DNA of 64,000 bases from Acidobacteriota bacterium (GTDB lineage: Bacteria; Acidobacteriota; Blastocatellia; Pyrinomonadales; Pyrinomonadaceae), in NCBI GenBank assembly GCA_016715115.1, contig JADKBM010000013.1, positions 310,001 through 374,000 on the forward strand, in the 5' to 3' direction. The translations under genes and the position numbers were made by a program. Within the stretch, counting starts at the first letter, position 1, and each line of letters opens with the position of its first letter. The notes below the pieces were generated by a model. It did no database searches. It had not been told where the DNA came from and saw only the letters and a program-made list of their open reading frames with translations. Of the stretch, positions 1 to 9,815 are shown in pieces.

Positions 1-808
1 TGCGCGGGCTATATTTCGTCAGGCCGAACACCGCAGCGGTATCAAACCGCAAACCCGATGCACGAATCTGTGCGCCGACGCGAAACTGGCCGACGCTTTC
101 GGTTCCGAGCGGCGCGCCGCGACTTCGCGTGTTGGCCCGGCCGTTCACTTCGCTGACCAAATTGATGCGGTCGTTGACGCGAAAAATTCCGGCGAGTCCG
201 TAAAGCAGAACGTCATTCTGGCTGAAATTCCCGAGCGGCGCGGTCATTATCCCGAGACCGACGTTGCCGAAAATGTTGGCCAACGGCGAACGGTTCGGCC
301 GTTTGCCGAATTTTTTCTGCAGCAGAACCTTGCTGAAAATATTGATCGTGTTCGTGCCGATGCCCCTCGCCTGATCGGTGTTCGGCATCTGATATCCGAA
401 CTTCATTCCGATCGCCGGCAGATTCTTGGACTCGTTGCGGAGTTTGACCTTTACCGACACTATGAAATCATCGAAATCGTTGGTCGAGTTGCCGGCGATG
501 TTCAAAGGAATCGGCGACGGCGTGGACTGCGAGTTGATGGCAAGAAAATTCTGGATCGTCCCTTCGATCTGAATCTCGACGTTCGGTGCGAAACCCTGCC
601 GCACGCGGATGTCGGCAACGCGCGTCAGATCGCCCTTGAGGCCGGAGAGCGGAAACTTCACATTCTGCAAGAAATCGACGCCGGCCGAAACCTCGATCGC
701 TCCGGTGTTCGTGATATCGACGTCTTCGGTGAGCAGCGGACGCTGTTGCGCCAACGCCGCCGCGCAGGCGAGAGCGATTATCAAGAAACTCGTCAGTATG
801 CGATTCAT
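1..808 (-). CDS. Putative outer-membrane/exported protein, C-terminus cut by window edge
   Basis: An open frame runs on the minus strand from an ATG at 808 to the window edge, about 269 codons without a stop. The N-terminus (MNRILTSFLIIALACAAALA) is a clear Sec signal peptide. The mature part begins QQRPLLTEDVDITNTG and continues with alternating polar/hydrophobic stretches typical of beta-strands, and phrases such as FGNVGLGIMTAPLGNF and LLYGLAGIFRVNDRINLVSE that resemble outer-membrane beta-barrels of the transporter / MetA-pathway type. That family assignment is an inference from style, not from a recognised motif. The C-terminal part lies outside the window. Confidence 0.6.
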   Translation of the reverse strand, partial: MNRILTSFLIIALACAAALAQQRPLLTEDVDITNTGAIEVSAGVDFLQNVKFPLSGLKGDLTRVADIRVRQGFAPNVEIQIEGTIQNFLAINSQSTPSPIPLNIAGNSTNDFDDFIVSVKVKLRNESKNLPAIGMKFGYQMPNTDQARGIGTNTINIFSKVLLQKKFGKRPNRSPLANIFGNVGLGIMTAPLGNFSQNDVLLYGLAGIFRVNDRINLVSEVNGRANTRSRGAPLGTESVGQFRVGAQIRASGLRFDTAAVFGLTKYSPR

Positions 809-974
809 AGTGACTGATTTTCGCATTAATCGGAGGCGTTTGTAAATCCGTTTCCGGTTGCGATCGCAGAGTCTGTCGGTCGGATCAGTATTCGGGGCCG
901 GAAGTGCATCAGATCTTCAAGACCGGCTCGTTGGAACGACCGTTCGCGCCGCGAGAGTTCTCACCGATCCAACT

Positions 975-3419
975 CTACGGTACGAACACCGACGGGATCA
1001 CCGTATCGCCGGCAAGTCCGAACTGCGATACGGCCACGCCTTGCGTCGACTGCAGCAGATACCAGGTTCCGGAGCGAAAAACGGCTCGATCCGCCCGCCC
1101 GTCTCCGTCGTAATCGGCCGCCGCCGGAACGTCGCCGGCGAGGCCGAACTGTGTCACCGAATAGTTCTGGAAGTCCAAAAGAACGTGCCAGTCGCCGTTG
1201 CGGAAAACGGCCGCGTCAGTTCGGCCGTCACCATTGTAATCGGCGGGAACCGGACGGTCGGCCGCGAGTCCGAACTGGACCGAGATCAGGCCAAGCGACG
1301 AACGCAAGACGAACCAAGTACCGTTGCGGAAGACCGCGATGTCGGCCTTGCCGTCGCCGTCGTAATCGCCCACGACGGGCTTGTCGCCCGCGACGCCGAA
1401 TTGCGATGTCGAAACCTGATTGTTCGAGAGGTTGAGAAAATACCAGGAACCGCTGCGAAACGCACCGAGTTCGGCGCGTCCGTCTCCGTCGATATCGGCC
1501 GGGACCGGCACGTCGGTGGCAATTCCGAACTGCACGATGGCGACTTGCGAGTCGCTGCTTCGCAGAATGTACCAGACACCGCCACGATAGACGGCGAGAT
1601 CCGTCTTGCCGTCGGCATCGTAATCCGCAGGCACGAGCCGGTCGGTCGCGAGTCCGAATTGCGTTGAAACGAAGCCGTTCGAACTTTGCTGCAAATACCA
1701 GATTCCGGAACGAAATACGGAGACGTCGGAACGGCCGTCGCCATCGAAATCGAACTTCGTGGCCGTCGCCCCCGACTGATTTACCGTCAGCGTTTGCGCG
1801 CCGATCGTGACCGACGCGGAGCGCGCGTTGCGGCTCGTGTTCGGCGCGACGTTGAATGCCGCCGTGCCGTTGCCGGTTTGCTGCGGCGATGTGACCCCGA
1901 TCCAGGTTGCGGTCGTCGTGGCCAACCAAGAACAACCGGCGCCGGCGGTTACATTCAAGCTGCCTGGACCGCCGGCAGATGCGAAATTCAGCGTCGACTG
2001 CGCGATCGACGTCGGACAGCCCGAACCTTGCTGCGCCTGAAAGGTCCGCGTCGTGATGCCGTCGGTGACGGTTATCAGGCCGGTCCGCGCGCCCCCTTCG
2101 TTCGGGGCTACGCTGAAACCGATGTTTCCGGTGCCTTCGCCGGAGGCCGGGGACGTGATCGAAACAAACGAAGAACTCGTCGATGCCGTCCAACCGCAGC
2201 CCGTTGGTATGCTGATTTGAAACGCTCCGTTTCCGCCTGCGGCAGGAAAACTCTGCGCCGCCGGCAAGAGACTGAAAAGACAGGCGTTGACCGACGTTCG
2301 AACGTCAAGGCTCCAGCCGCCCGCGACGGCCCCCGAATTCGTTCCGGTATCGTCGACGATGAAAAGCTGCCACGCGCCGTTCGGGTTGATCCCGAAAAAG
2401 TTGCCGAGCGTCGTCCCGCTGGCGGGAGTTTGTGGCGCCGGCGGAGGGAAGACGTCAATGGAATCGTAATTGGTCGGTTTGAAGAGTCCTGACGCGATCG
2501 CCGCGCTGTCAGGAAGGTTGGTTTGGGCACCGTCGGCGAACGTCAGATCGATGTCGTTAACCGGATTCGTGCCGCCCGCATCGGACATCAAGACGATCTT
2601 TCGCCCATTTGGCGCGACGAGCAGAACGTCGACATCGTCGGGCGCGGTGTGCGAAAAGTTCTCAAGCGCGACCGTCACGCCGGTCACGAAACCGCTGAGT
2701 CCCGAGATCTGAATCTCACTTGGATACGGGTTGGCGTTTCCGGAGTTGGCGATCGTGATCGCGTTCGAATTCGCGGCGGTCGGGACGTTTTCGAGGCTGA
2801 CGGTATCGATCAGCCAACCATCGACGCCGAAACTGTCGTTTGTTCCCAATATCCATCGGAACTGCACGGTCTGGCCGAAAGCACTGGCCGGAAGCCGGAC
2901 CGTTGTCAATACGTATCCGCCCTGCGTTGCGCCGCTCCACGCACGGCGCCCGCCGATCGGGTTCGTTGACGGATTCAAGTCGTTGGTGTAGCCGTTCGCG
3001 ACAAAAAATCCGCCGGCATCGACGATGTCCTGAAATGGCCCGCCGCCAAGGCTGATCTCAAGCACGCCGCCGTCCCAGGTCGTCTCCAATGCATACTTGT
3101 GCCGGAAGTTGAGCAACGCGGTCGCGCCGGTTATGAGAATCGGGGGCGACGTCAGCGCGGCGCTGCTCGTCGTCGACGGACTCGGAGAGAACGCGGCGTT
3201 CGGGACGGTGTCCGGATTGTTCGTTGTCGTGGCGAAACCGGCGCCGGTTCCGGTCGACGAGGTGGACCAGGCGGCGGGCAGGGCCGGCGCGGTGACCGAG
3301 TCAAAGCTCTCCGCAAACCGGACGACCTGGATCGCGTTATCGGCGTGCGCGCCGGTTGGCGGAAAAGCAAAGGCAAAAATGACGAGCGCGAAGATCGCGG
3401 CGGAGAATTGTTTTGACAT
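975..3419 (-). CDS. Secreted multidomain surface protein with VCBS/FG-GAP-like repeats
   Basis: 814 residues. A signal peptide (about 1-26, ending AHA) is followed by a jelly-roll/MAM-like region (about 30-215), a region resembling a proprotein-convertase P-domain (about 218-385, with DDVDVLLVAPNG and GAWQLFIVDDTG), two BACON-like beta-sandwich repeats (about 390-552, each with a conserved CGW or CSW and a closing TVNQ/FQAQ strand), and about six C-terminal repeats with calcium-loop signatures such as DFDGDGRSD and DYDGDGKAD. This architecture is typical of secreted adhesive or matrix proteins; no catalytic residues are seen. The same C-terminal repeat type occurs in the protein at 37376-38494. 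Expected location is extracellular or cell surface. Start is the ATG at 3419, with no strong ribosome binding site. Confidence 0.85.
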   Translation of the reverse strand: MSKQFSAAIFALVIFAFAFPPTGAHADNAIQVVRFAESFDSVTAPALPAAWSTSSTGTGAGFATTTNNPDTVPNAAFSPSPSTTSSAALTSPPILITGATALLNFRHKYALETTWDGGVLEISLGGGPFQDIVDAGGFFVANGYTNDLNPSTNPIGGRRAWSGATQGGYVLTTVRLPASAFGQTVQFRWILGTNDSFGVDGWLIDTVSLENVPTAANSNAITIANSGNANPYPSEIQISGLSGFVTGVTVALENFSHTAPDDVDVLLVAPNGRKIVLMSDAGGTNPVNDIDLTFADGAQTNLPDSAAIASGLFKPTNYDSIDVFPPPAPQTPASGTTLGNFFGINPNGAWQLFIVDDTGTNSGAVAGGWSLDVRTSVNACLFSLLPAAQSFPAAGGNGAFQISIPTGCGWTASTSSSFVSITSPASGEGTGNIGFSVAPNEGGARTGLITVTDGITTRTFQAQQGSGCPTSIAQSTLNFASAGGPGSLNVTAGAGCSWLATTTATWIGVTSPQQTGNGTAAFNVAPNTSRNARSASVTIGAQTLTVNQSGATATKFDFDGDGRSDVSVFRSGIWYLQQSSNGFVSTQFGLATDRLVPADYDADGKTDLAVYRGGVWYILRSSDSQVAIVQFGIATDVPVPADIDGDGRAELGAFRSGSWYFLNLSNNQVSTSQFGVAGDKPVVGDYDGDGKADIAVFRNGTWFVLRSSLGLISVQFGLAADRPVPADYNGDGRTDAAVFRNGDWHVLLDFQNYSVTQFGLAGDVPAAADYDGDGRADRAVFRSGTWYLLQSTQGVAVSQFGLAGDTVIPSVFVP

Positions 3420-3490
3420 CGAATCTATCCGGAACTAGAAGATGGATTCAAATTAAGTTGAATCCGGCGAAGTGTCAATCGTCCTTCGCG

Positions 3491-4207
3491 TCAGCTTCTT
3501 TCGTTTTCGGCCGCGCGTTCCGCGAGGTCTTGCCGGCGGCGGTTGGATTCCCGCATAAAGAACCGGAAATAGTCGTACAACGACCAGACGGCGAGCCCGA
3601 CCGAAACCCAGAGCGCGCCGCGTCCGACAAGGTAGCCGAAGACCTTCCAGTCGTTGGACGTCAGAGAAAACCTGAGAAGATTGGAGAATGCGACCTGAAC
3701 CTCGGCGACCTGCCAAAACAGGACCGTCGGCAAACTCCAGCCGAAGTTCGAGACCGGCGGATTGCCGTTTGCGCCGGCAACGAGAAGGGCCACGATAGCA
3801 ACGCATTGAGCCCACATTTTGATCTTGCCGCTCAACTGTGCCTGAATCACGATCCCGTCGGTTGCCGCGACCGAGCGCAATCCGGTGATGATGAATTCGC
3901 GGCCGAGGATGACGACGACCGCCCACGCCGGCGCGAGATGTTTTTCGACCAAGACGATGAGCGCGGCCGAAACAAGGAGTTTGTCGGCGATCGGATCGAG
4001 CAGTTTTCCGAGATTCGAAACCTGATTTCGGCGCCGTGCGAGATGCCCGTCGAGAATATCGGTGAACGAAGCGAGCAGAAAGAGGACGATCGCAAACGCG
4101 TAACCGCTGATTCCAAACCACTTATCCGACAACGACGTGAGCAGCACGACGACCAGAAGCGGAACGACGAGGATACGCGCCAATGTCAGATAATTCGGTA
4201 AATTCAC
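3491..4207 (-). CDS. pgsA: CDP-diacylglycerol--glycerol-3-phosphate 3-phosphatidyltransferase
   Basis: 238 residues, an integral membrane enzyme that makes phosphatidylglycerol phosphate from CDP-diacylglycerol and glycerol-3-phosphate. The complete CDP-alcohol phosphatidyltransferase signature is visible: D50, D53-G54, A57-R58, G67, D71 and D75 with the standard spacing. The protein starts MNLPNYLTLARI, the usual PgsA N-terminus, and has several hydrophobic segments. It carries about 40 extra C-terminal residues ending in a charged, Arg/Glu-rich tail. It lies just downstream of repeat DNA (4208-4609) and shows no obvious operon partner. Confidence 0.95.
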   Translation of the reverse strand: MNLPNYLTLARILVVPLLVVVLLTSLSDKWFGISGYAFAIVLFLLASFTDILDGHLARRRNQVSNLGKLLDPIADKLLVSAALIVLVEKHLAPAWAVVVILGREFIITGLRSVAATDGIVIQAQLSGKIKMWAQCVAIVALLVAGANGNPPVSNFGWSLPTVLFWQVAEVQVAFSNLLRFSLTSNDWKVFGYLVGRGALWVSVGLAVWSLYDYFRFFMRESNRRRQDLAERAAENERS

Positions 4208-4234
4208 GGCACTTAGAGTTTAGGTTTGGAAGAT

Positions 4235-4609
4235 TTGAGAGTCAAGGGAATTGGGATTGCGGATTTGGGATTTTGGGATTTGGGAATTGGGATTTGCGAT
4301 TTGCGATTACCTGATCTGCGGCGAGTCAGTACCGCCTGCGTGAGCGGGCGGGCAACGGCGGCCGCACGACGCCCCTCCAAAATCCGCAATCCCAAATCCG
4401 CAATCCCAAATCCCAACGGTTGCCCGCCCGCTCACGCAGGCGGTACTGACTCGCCGCAGATCAGGTAATCGCAAATCGCAAATCCCAATTCCCAAATCCC
4501 AGTTCTCAAATCGCAAATCGCAAATCGCAAATCCCAAATCCCAATTCCCAAATCAAATCGGGCCCTCAAATCTGAGAGCCCGAAATCCAAAATCCAAAAT
4601 CCAAAATCG
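4235..4609. repeat. Heptanucleotide repeat region (GGGATTT/AAATCCC family)
   Basis: The gap between pgsA and the DUF1501 gene contains no gene. Its left part is made of G-rich 7-bp units (GGGATTT, GGGAATT, GCGATTT) and its right part of their complements (AAATCCC, AAATCGC). The two orientations flank a GC-rich centre and form the perfect inverted repeat listed separately. Short open frames through the repeat have no homology value. Confidence 0.9.
4274..4501. repeat. Perfect 83-bp inverted repeat with 62-bp loop
   Basis: Bases 4274-4356 are exactly complementary to 4419-4501. Each arm holds five heptamers followed by a GC-rich core (ctgcggcgagtcagtaccgc, then cctgcgtgagcgggcgggc). The loop 4357-4418 again contains AAATCCG/AATCCC heptamers. 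A transcript would form a very long hairpin. It resembles a REP- or MITE-like palindromic unit; no transposase is present. Confidence 0.92.
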
Positions 4610-6106
4610 CTACGCTGGTCCCATAAACCCGAGATTGGACGTCGGGAAGTTTGTCAATTTCGGAAACACTGCATTCATATTCGCGTCCGGCAATCCGTAC
4701 CAACGGGCAAGCGTCGCCGCGTACTGTTCGACCGAAGTGGTCGGGATCCAGCGTCCCCGAGCTCCGGTTCCGCTGTCGGCGTCGTCCGGGCCGTTGAACG
4801 TCAGTGTCGGATAGTAATTGCCGGAGCCGTCCGGTCGCGTGCCGCCATAGAAGTCAGCTCCAACAATGCCGCCGCCGACAACGAAGTGGTGATTTCCCCA
4901 AGCGTGGTCGCTGCCGACGATCGCGCCGGAGCCGGCCGGATTGAGCGTTCGGCAGAAGTCCGCCATCGTGAACTGCGTGACCTTGTCGCCGATTCCCTGG
5001 ACAACCATCTCCTCATAAAACGAACGCATCGCCTGACTGAGTTGAACAAGCAGATTGTTCTGATTCGCCAACTGGGCATTGTGCGTGTCGAAACCGCCGA
5101 GCTGGCAGTAGAAGATCTGGCGATTGACGCTGAGATCGGTCCGTTTCTTGATGACCCGCGCGACCTGCTTCAGCTGCTGGCCGATCGATGTCGTCGGAAA
5201 CGGGACCGTAACTTCCTGGGAAACCTGAAAAACGGCGTTCGCCTGCATCGCCGAATTGGTAATTCCGCTGGCGGCGGCAACGATTTCGGAGCTGAGATCT
5301 TGAGTCCGAAGCTGGTTGAACGCCAGAAGTCTCGCCTGCGAAGCGGCCGTCGTATTGTATCCTTGCGGGTTCAGGACGTTCGCCAGCGAAGTCCCGGCGT
5401 TCGCGATCGCGAGCGGAAGCGTCGTTTGCCCGGATGTGAAAAGCTGCGCACCGGAGATCGAAGTGATCATCGGAACCAATCCGCCCGGGTTATCGGGAGC
5501 CGTGCGCAGATCGGAAATCCGACCGCCCCAACCGGTGAACGAAGCCGTGTCGCTACGGCCGCCCTGATATTGCGAGACCTGGTCCGAATGCGAGAACAAT
5601 TGAAACGGCTTTTGGATCGAGCCGTTCTGGTATTGTGTCTTTGTCATCGGCGCGACCAGCGTCCCGTTATTGACGACGATCGCCATCTTGTTCGATGCCC
5701 AAAGTTCGTGGATCCCATTGTTGACGATGTTGGTCGCCGGGGTCTGCGGTCCGAGTGCCGGATGCAGTCCATAGGTCAAGCCTCCCAAACGCGGAACCGA
5801 TATCGGTAAAAGCGTGGCTTGCGCCAACGCCAGTCCCTGTGTGTTCCGCGCAGTGAAATAAGCATTGTAATTGCTGATCGAGGCGTCGTTATGATTCGGG
5901 ATGACCGTATTGTTGCCATCGTTTCCGCCCGAGAGTTGGATGAACACGAGTGCCCGGTAATCGCTTGGAACGGCACCGTCTTGGGCGTCTTTGGCTTCCT
6001 GAGCGAGCGCGCTCATCATTCCGAAGTGACGCATCTGCGATGCCAGTGCAGTCATACTCAAGGCGCAACCCGATTTGATCAAAAAGTCTCTTCTGTTCTG
6101 TTTCAT
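4610..6106 (-). CDS. DUF1501 domain-containing protein
   Basis: About 498 residues from the ATG at 6106. An in-frame GTG at 6115 is possible, but the ATG has the better-spaced GGAGAGG. The N-terminus MKQNRRDFLIKSGCALSMTA carries a twin-arginine RRDFL motif and hydrophobic stretch, suggesting Tat export. The body contains DUF1501-family features: VFIQLSGGNDGNNTVIP near the start, the HPALGP segment, QLGGFDTHNAQ, and a C-terminal GSDHAWGNHHFVVGGG block. DUF1501 proteins belong to the sulfatase/alkaline-phosphatase-like superfamily and are almost always paired with a DUF1800 gene. Here the DUF1800 gene lies immediately upstream, 14 bp before this ATG, so the two should be co-transcribed. The substrate is unknown. 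Confidence 0.93.
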   Translation of the reverse strand: MKQNRRDFLIKSGCALSMTALASQMRHFGMMSALAQEAKDAQDGAVPSDYRALVFIQLSGGNDGNNTVIPNHNDASISNYNAYFTARNTQGLALAQATLLPISVPRLGGLTYGLHPALGPQTPATNIVNNGIHELWASNKMAIVVNNGTLVAPMTKTQYQNGSIQKPFQLFSHSDQVSQYQGGRSDTASFTGWGGRISDLRTAPDNPGGLVPMITSISGAQLFTSGQTTLPLAIANAGTSLANVLNPQGYNTTAASQARLLAFNQLRTQDLSSEIVAAASGITNSAMQANAVFQVSQEVTVPFPTTSIGQQLKQVARVIKKRTDLSVNRQIFYCQLGGFDTHNAQLANQNNLLVQLSQAMRSFYEEMVVQGIGDKVTQFTMADFCRTLNPAGSGAIVGSDHAWGNHHFVVGGGIVGADFYGGTRPDGSGNYYPTLTFNGPDDADSGTGARGRWIPTTSVEQYAATLARWYGLPDANMNAVFPKLTNFPTSNLGFMGPA

Positions 6107-6120
6107 TATTTTCACCTCTC

Positions 6121-8358
6121 CTATCTCTGCACTTGGAACTGCGACGATGTCGCGATCAAATAAACCGCCGTTTGCGCACGCGTCAACGGACTCGACGATG
6201 CGACCGCGTTGACAGCCGTCTGAATCGTGGATTTCATCTGCGCCGACATCGTGCCGTGCATCATCCGAGTGTTCAGATGATCGAGCAGTCGGTTGCTCGT
6301 CGTATCCGCCGCGGCGAGCGCGGCGAGATCGGTAAAGTTCGCTCTCGTGCCCGTTGGTGTGTCAGGATTCGAGATATTGACCTGACTGAACGCAAACAGA
6401 TTGAATAGATTCGCACGTCCGATCGATGTACTCGTCGTATAAATGTTGAATTCCGGCGCGAGCAGAGTCGTCCCGGGAACGACATAATCGGGCGAATAAT
6501 AGTTGAAGACGGTCGTCGAGCGGAAAGCGTCCTGTCCGAGACCGGAGACGAAGCGGTTGACGTTGCCATCGCTCTGGGTCGCAAGATCGGCCGAAGCAAC
6601 ATTGAAATTGCGCAGGACGTTCGTCAACAACTGGACCGGTTCACGAAGTTTGCCGTAGCGCGGATCGGTCTTGACGTCGCCGCGCGCCTCCGGATCGAGA
6701 AGGATCGCCCTGATGACCTCCCTCAACTGCGTCTGGCTGGAACGGTTGGCGTTGAAAACTGCCGCCACGCGTCCGACATATGCCGGAGTCGGATCGCTTG
6801 TCACGAGTTGCTGAATAAGCAATTTGCTGACGAACGGTGCAACATTCGGATGATTGTAGATGTTGTCGAGCGCCTGATTCAGCGAGTTATTCGCATAGGG
6901 GCCGATCTGAGCCGCGGTCGTACACCCCGAACAGGCCAAGATGTTGGTGGTCGTCGAACCCGGATAGGTCAGGAGCGTTTTTGCCGTCAGATCGTGGTTC
7001 GCCGTGGCGAGCGTCATCGGATCCTTATAATCGACGGTGCCGGCGAGCGCGTTCGGGCAACTCGCATTGAAGTCGGCCGCACGGCAATCACGCCAACCGG
7101 TAAAGACCTTGGTAAAATTGTTGACGGTGTTTTGGTCGTACGTCGGAATCGGAATTCCCTGGCCGTCAGTTTGGACCGTGCCATCCTGGTTGAGCATAAA
7201 CAGCCCGATGTTGAAGAGCTGCAGAACCTCACGCGGGTAATTCTCGTTCGGGCTTGTTCGCGTCGAACGCATCATATCGAGATAGTTGCCCATTCCGGGG
7301 TTGAGCGTCATATCCGTCATCAGAGTTCGCCAGTTGCCGAATGCGTTTTTGTTCAGCAGTTGATGGTAAGCGATCATATGGCTCGCCTGCTGCGTGTCGC
7401 CGTTGAATCCGGAAATCACCCAAATCTGGCTTAGCGCCCAATTGACGCGATGCCGAAGCTGCGGTTCTCCATAAAACGCTTCTTTGTAAAACCACGCCTG
7501 GATCGGATACATCGTATATGTGTCGCGGGCGCACGTGACCGGAACATCGGGAACCGTGGTTTGCTCGCCGTCGCAATCCGCCGGTGCGTTGATCGGTTTC
7601 AGCGGAAGATTCGGATACGGGTTCGCGGCCGACGGATAAGGCATTTCAAACTGATTGTTGAGCCAGGTCTTGATACCGAATCGTTTGAGCCAACTATCGA
7701 GCGCCTGGGTCGGCCCGAATGTCGCCTGCTCCATAAAGCGAACGCGGTCGCCCGGAGCACGAGCTCCGACATAATCGGAGGTTGGCGTTTCCGGTGTCTT
7801 GAAAACGTAATCATCAAGAGGCGTCGGCTTGGCCAATTCGTCTTCGGGCAAATTCCCGCCCATGCTTCCGTAACCTAATTTGACGCGATTGCTTACAAGA
7901 CCGCGCCAGGTAACCGAAAGCAAGACGTCGCCGTAGGTTGGAGGTTCCCAGAATCCGTATTGATCCTTGAGTTCGAACGTCAGAGCGAACACTCCTGGAT
8001 AAAGATCCGACGGTTTGATGTCGGTTACCGGATAGCGATAGGTCCGACCGTCCGCGCTTTCGGCGTAAACCCGAAACGCGTTCGCCCCTTCGCCCTTCAT
8101 CAGTTCGATATTCGTCACGTAAAGGACTACCTTCGATTCCGGCCGAAACGCCTGCGATTCGATCTTCGCCAGGTTGGTCCGTCCGATCTTCGCCGGCGTT
8201 GTCGCCAAAGCCCTTGTTGAACCTTCCTCGCTGATCAGAATCGGCGTCGGTGAATTCGGATCCGTGTCGTCCTGCCCGAAAACCGGGAAGAGAACCGTGA
8301 AAATAACGAAACTTGCCCCCAGAATTCTTGACCAAAGGCGCATACGCTCGCTTGTCAT
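6121..8358 (-). CDS. DUF1800 domain-containing protein
   Basis: 745 residues from the ATG at 8358, which has AGGAGG at ideal distance; an upstream in-frame start at 8394 would add 12 residues and lacks that site. A signal peptide (RLWSRILGASFVIFTVLFPVFG) precedes an N-terminal beta-rich segment and a DUF1800 core starting near RFMEQATFGPT, with the conserved HRVNWALSQIW, MLNQDGTVQTDGQG and NYPREVLQLFNIG blocks. The DUF1800/DUF1501 pair is common in Planctomycetota, Acidobacteriota and Proteobacteria and is presumed exported; its biochemical role is not established. First gene of a two-gene operon. Confidence 0.93.
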   Translation of the reverse strand: MTSERMRLWSRILGASFVIFTVLFPVFGQDDTDPNSPTPILISEEGSTRALATTPAKIGRTNLAKIESQAFRPESKVVLYVTNIELMKGEGANAFRVYAESADGRTYRYPVTDIKPSDLYPGVFALTFELKDQYGFWEPPTYGDVLLSVTWRGLVSNRVKLGYGSMGGNLPEDELAKPTPLDDYVFKTPETPTSDYVGARAPGDRVRFMEQATFGPTQALDSWLKRFGIKTWLNNQFEMPYPSAANPYPNLPLKPINAPADCDGEQTTVPDVPVTCARDTYTMYPIQAWFYKEAFYGEPQLRHRVNWALSQIWVISGFNGDTQQASHMIAYHQLLNKNAFGNWRTLMTDMTLNPGMGNYLDMMRSTRTSPNENYPREVLQLFNIGLFMLNQDGTVQTDGQGIPIPTYDQNTVNNFTKVFTGWRDCRAADFNASCPNALAGTVDYKDPMTLATANHDLTAKTLLTYPGSTTTNILACSGCTTAAQIGPYANNSLNQALDNIYNHPNVAPFVSKLLIQQLVTSDPTPAYVGRVAAVFNANRSSQTQLREVIRAILLDPEARGDVKTDPRYGKLREPVQLLTNVLRNFNVASADLATQSDGNVNRFVSGLGQDAFRSTTVFNYYSPDYVVPGTTLLAPEFNIYTTSTSIGRANLFNLFAFSQVNISNPDTPTGTRANFTDLAALAAADTTSNRLLDHLNTRMMHGTMSAQMKSTIQTAVNAVASSSPLTRAQTAVYLIATSSQFQVQR

Positions 8359-8622
8359 ACCCTTTCCTCCTAAAGATCTACTCGAAATAAACACTACTGA
8401 TTATGTCTTTACGACGACCGGTTGGGAATGCGCCGTTTAATGATGTTTTACAATTCTATCGGATTCGACGTTGCCAAGACAAGTCTTTTTTTCGACCGAA
8501 CCCAATTACTAAAACCATGCGAATCGTTTCTGCTGGAGACTTAGACGACGCAAAATCCGGTTTGGCCGAAAGAAAACCGCGGATTTGTCGAAAAAACGGT
8601 ATCGGCCTAAACTTTACTCGCT

Positions 8623-9498
8623 ATGGTCGAACGAATCAATCTTGAGATGCCGTCGGACTTCAATTTCCGAACGGCAGTTTTCAGTCACGGCTGGTACGAC
8701 CTCGCTCCGTTCCGGCTCGATGCGGAGAACTGGAAGTTGAGCGGTGTTTTCAGGGATGTCGATAAAGATCCGGTTCAGGCGACGATCTTCGTGGAGGATG
8801 ACAAACTCGTCATCGATGCCGAAGCCGAACTCGTTGATCCTTCGCGCCTGATTCGCGATGTCCGACACATCTTCAGGCTCGACGAAGAGCTTGACGAATT
8901 TTATCGGCTGACTAATCGGCAGAAGCGATTGAAATGGGTATCTGAAATGAATGCCGGCCGATTGCTTCGCTCGCCGACGGTTTTCGAGGATCTCGTGAAA
9001 ACCATCTGCACGACGAACTGTTCCTGGGCGCTGACCAAATCGATGGTCTCGAATCTTGTTGAAAAACTTGGCGAAGCGAGTTCGACCGGTCAGAAGGCGT
9101 TTCCGACCGCGGACGCGATGGCCGCCGCTTCGTCCGATTTCTATCGTGACGAAATTCGCGCCGGCTATCGTTCGCCGTATTTTGCCGAGCTTGCGAAGAA
9201 GGTCGCCGACGGTTCGCTCGATCCCGAAAGCTGGCTCGATTCCGAATTGCCGACTCCGGAACTGAAAAAAGCGATGAAGACGGTCAAGGGAGTCGGCGAT
9301 TACGCCGCCGAGAACCTCCTGAAACTCGTCGGTCGTTACGACGGTCTCGCGCTCGATTCGTGGCTGCGGTCCCAGTTCTACAAAAAGCACAACAACGGCG
9401 ACGTTTGCGACGACAAGCAAATTGCATTATTTTACGAAGAGTTCGGACGCTGGCGCGGACTCGCGATCTGGTGCGATATGACCGAGAAATGGCACTGA
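8623..9498 (+). CDS. HhH-GPD superfamily DNA glycosylase-like protein
   Basis: 291 residues. The C-terminal half has the helix-hairpin-helix-GPD pattern of base-excision glycosylases: MKTVKGVGDYAAENLLKL followed by LALDSWLR, whose Asp is at the position of the catalytic aspartate of the AlkA/OGG1 group. The N-terminal part (about 10-90) resembles the beta-domain that precedes the core in OGG1/AlkA relatives. The Lys of bifunctional OGG1 enzymes was not identified, so a monofunctional alkyl-base glycosylase is more likely. In databases this family is sometimes mislabelled as HesB. Start is ATG 8623; ATG 8647 is an alternative, and neither has a strong ribosome binding site. It is divergent from the DUF1800 gene. 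Confidence 0.8.
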   Translation: MVERINLEMPSDFNFRTAVFSHGWYDLAPFRLDAENWKLSGVFRDVDKDPVQATIFVEDDKLVIDAEAELVDPSRLIRDVRHIFRLDEELDEFYRLTNRQKRLKWVSEMNAGRLLRSPTVFEDLVKTICTTNCSWALTKSMVSNLVEKLGEASSTGQKAFPTADAMAAASSDFYRDEIRAGYRSPYFAELAKKVADGSLDPESWLDSELPTPELKKAMKTVKGVGDYAAENLLKLVGRYDGLALDSWLRSQFYKKHNNGDVCDDKQIALFYEEFGRWRGLAIWCDMTEKWH

Positions 9499-9499
9499 C

Positions 9500-9633
9500 G
9501 ATTCGGGATTCGGGATTTGTGATTTCGGATTGGCCGTTATCTGACGGCAACTCCTTGAACGTCAAGGTGAGCTTCAAACGAAATCCAAAATCGCAAATCC
9601 AAAATCCGAAATCACAAATCCAAAATCGCTTTG
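9500..9633. repeat. Heptamer-type repeats with inverted arms
   Basis: Directly after the stop codon at 9498 come G-rich heptamers (attcggg, attcggg, atttgtg, atttcgg), then a short unique stretch, then their complements. Bases 9513-9531 (19 bp) are perfectly complementary to 9603-9621. The rest of the 317-bp gap (to 9815) is AT-rich and probably holds the promoter of the next gene; no gene is seen. Confidence 0.8.
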
Positions 9634-9815
9634 ACGTTGACGTAAACTGCTTTTTGCGTAATAAGTTACGAGAATTATTTTATTGTTTTTTTTACCGGTT
9701 TTCTTCGACTATCCACAAACCTCTCGCGTCAGAACACCGTGCGAACGAGATTCGCCGAACGATTACTGAGAAATAATAAGTTAAGCAGTAAAGATCAAAA
9801 AAGGAGAGAAGAAAA

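Noticed and set aside
858..1667. Long plus-strand open frame
   Set aside because: Shadow of the VCBS gene on the minus strand; Arg-rich, no motif.
4886..5809. 307-codon plus-strand frame
   Set aside because: Antisense to the DUF1501 gene, with no recognisable domain.
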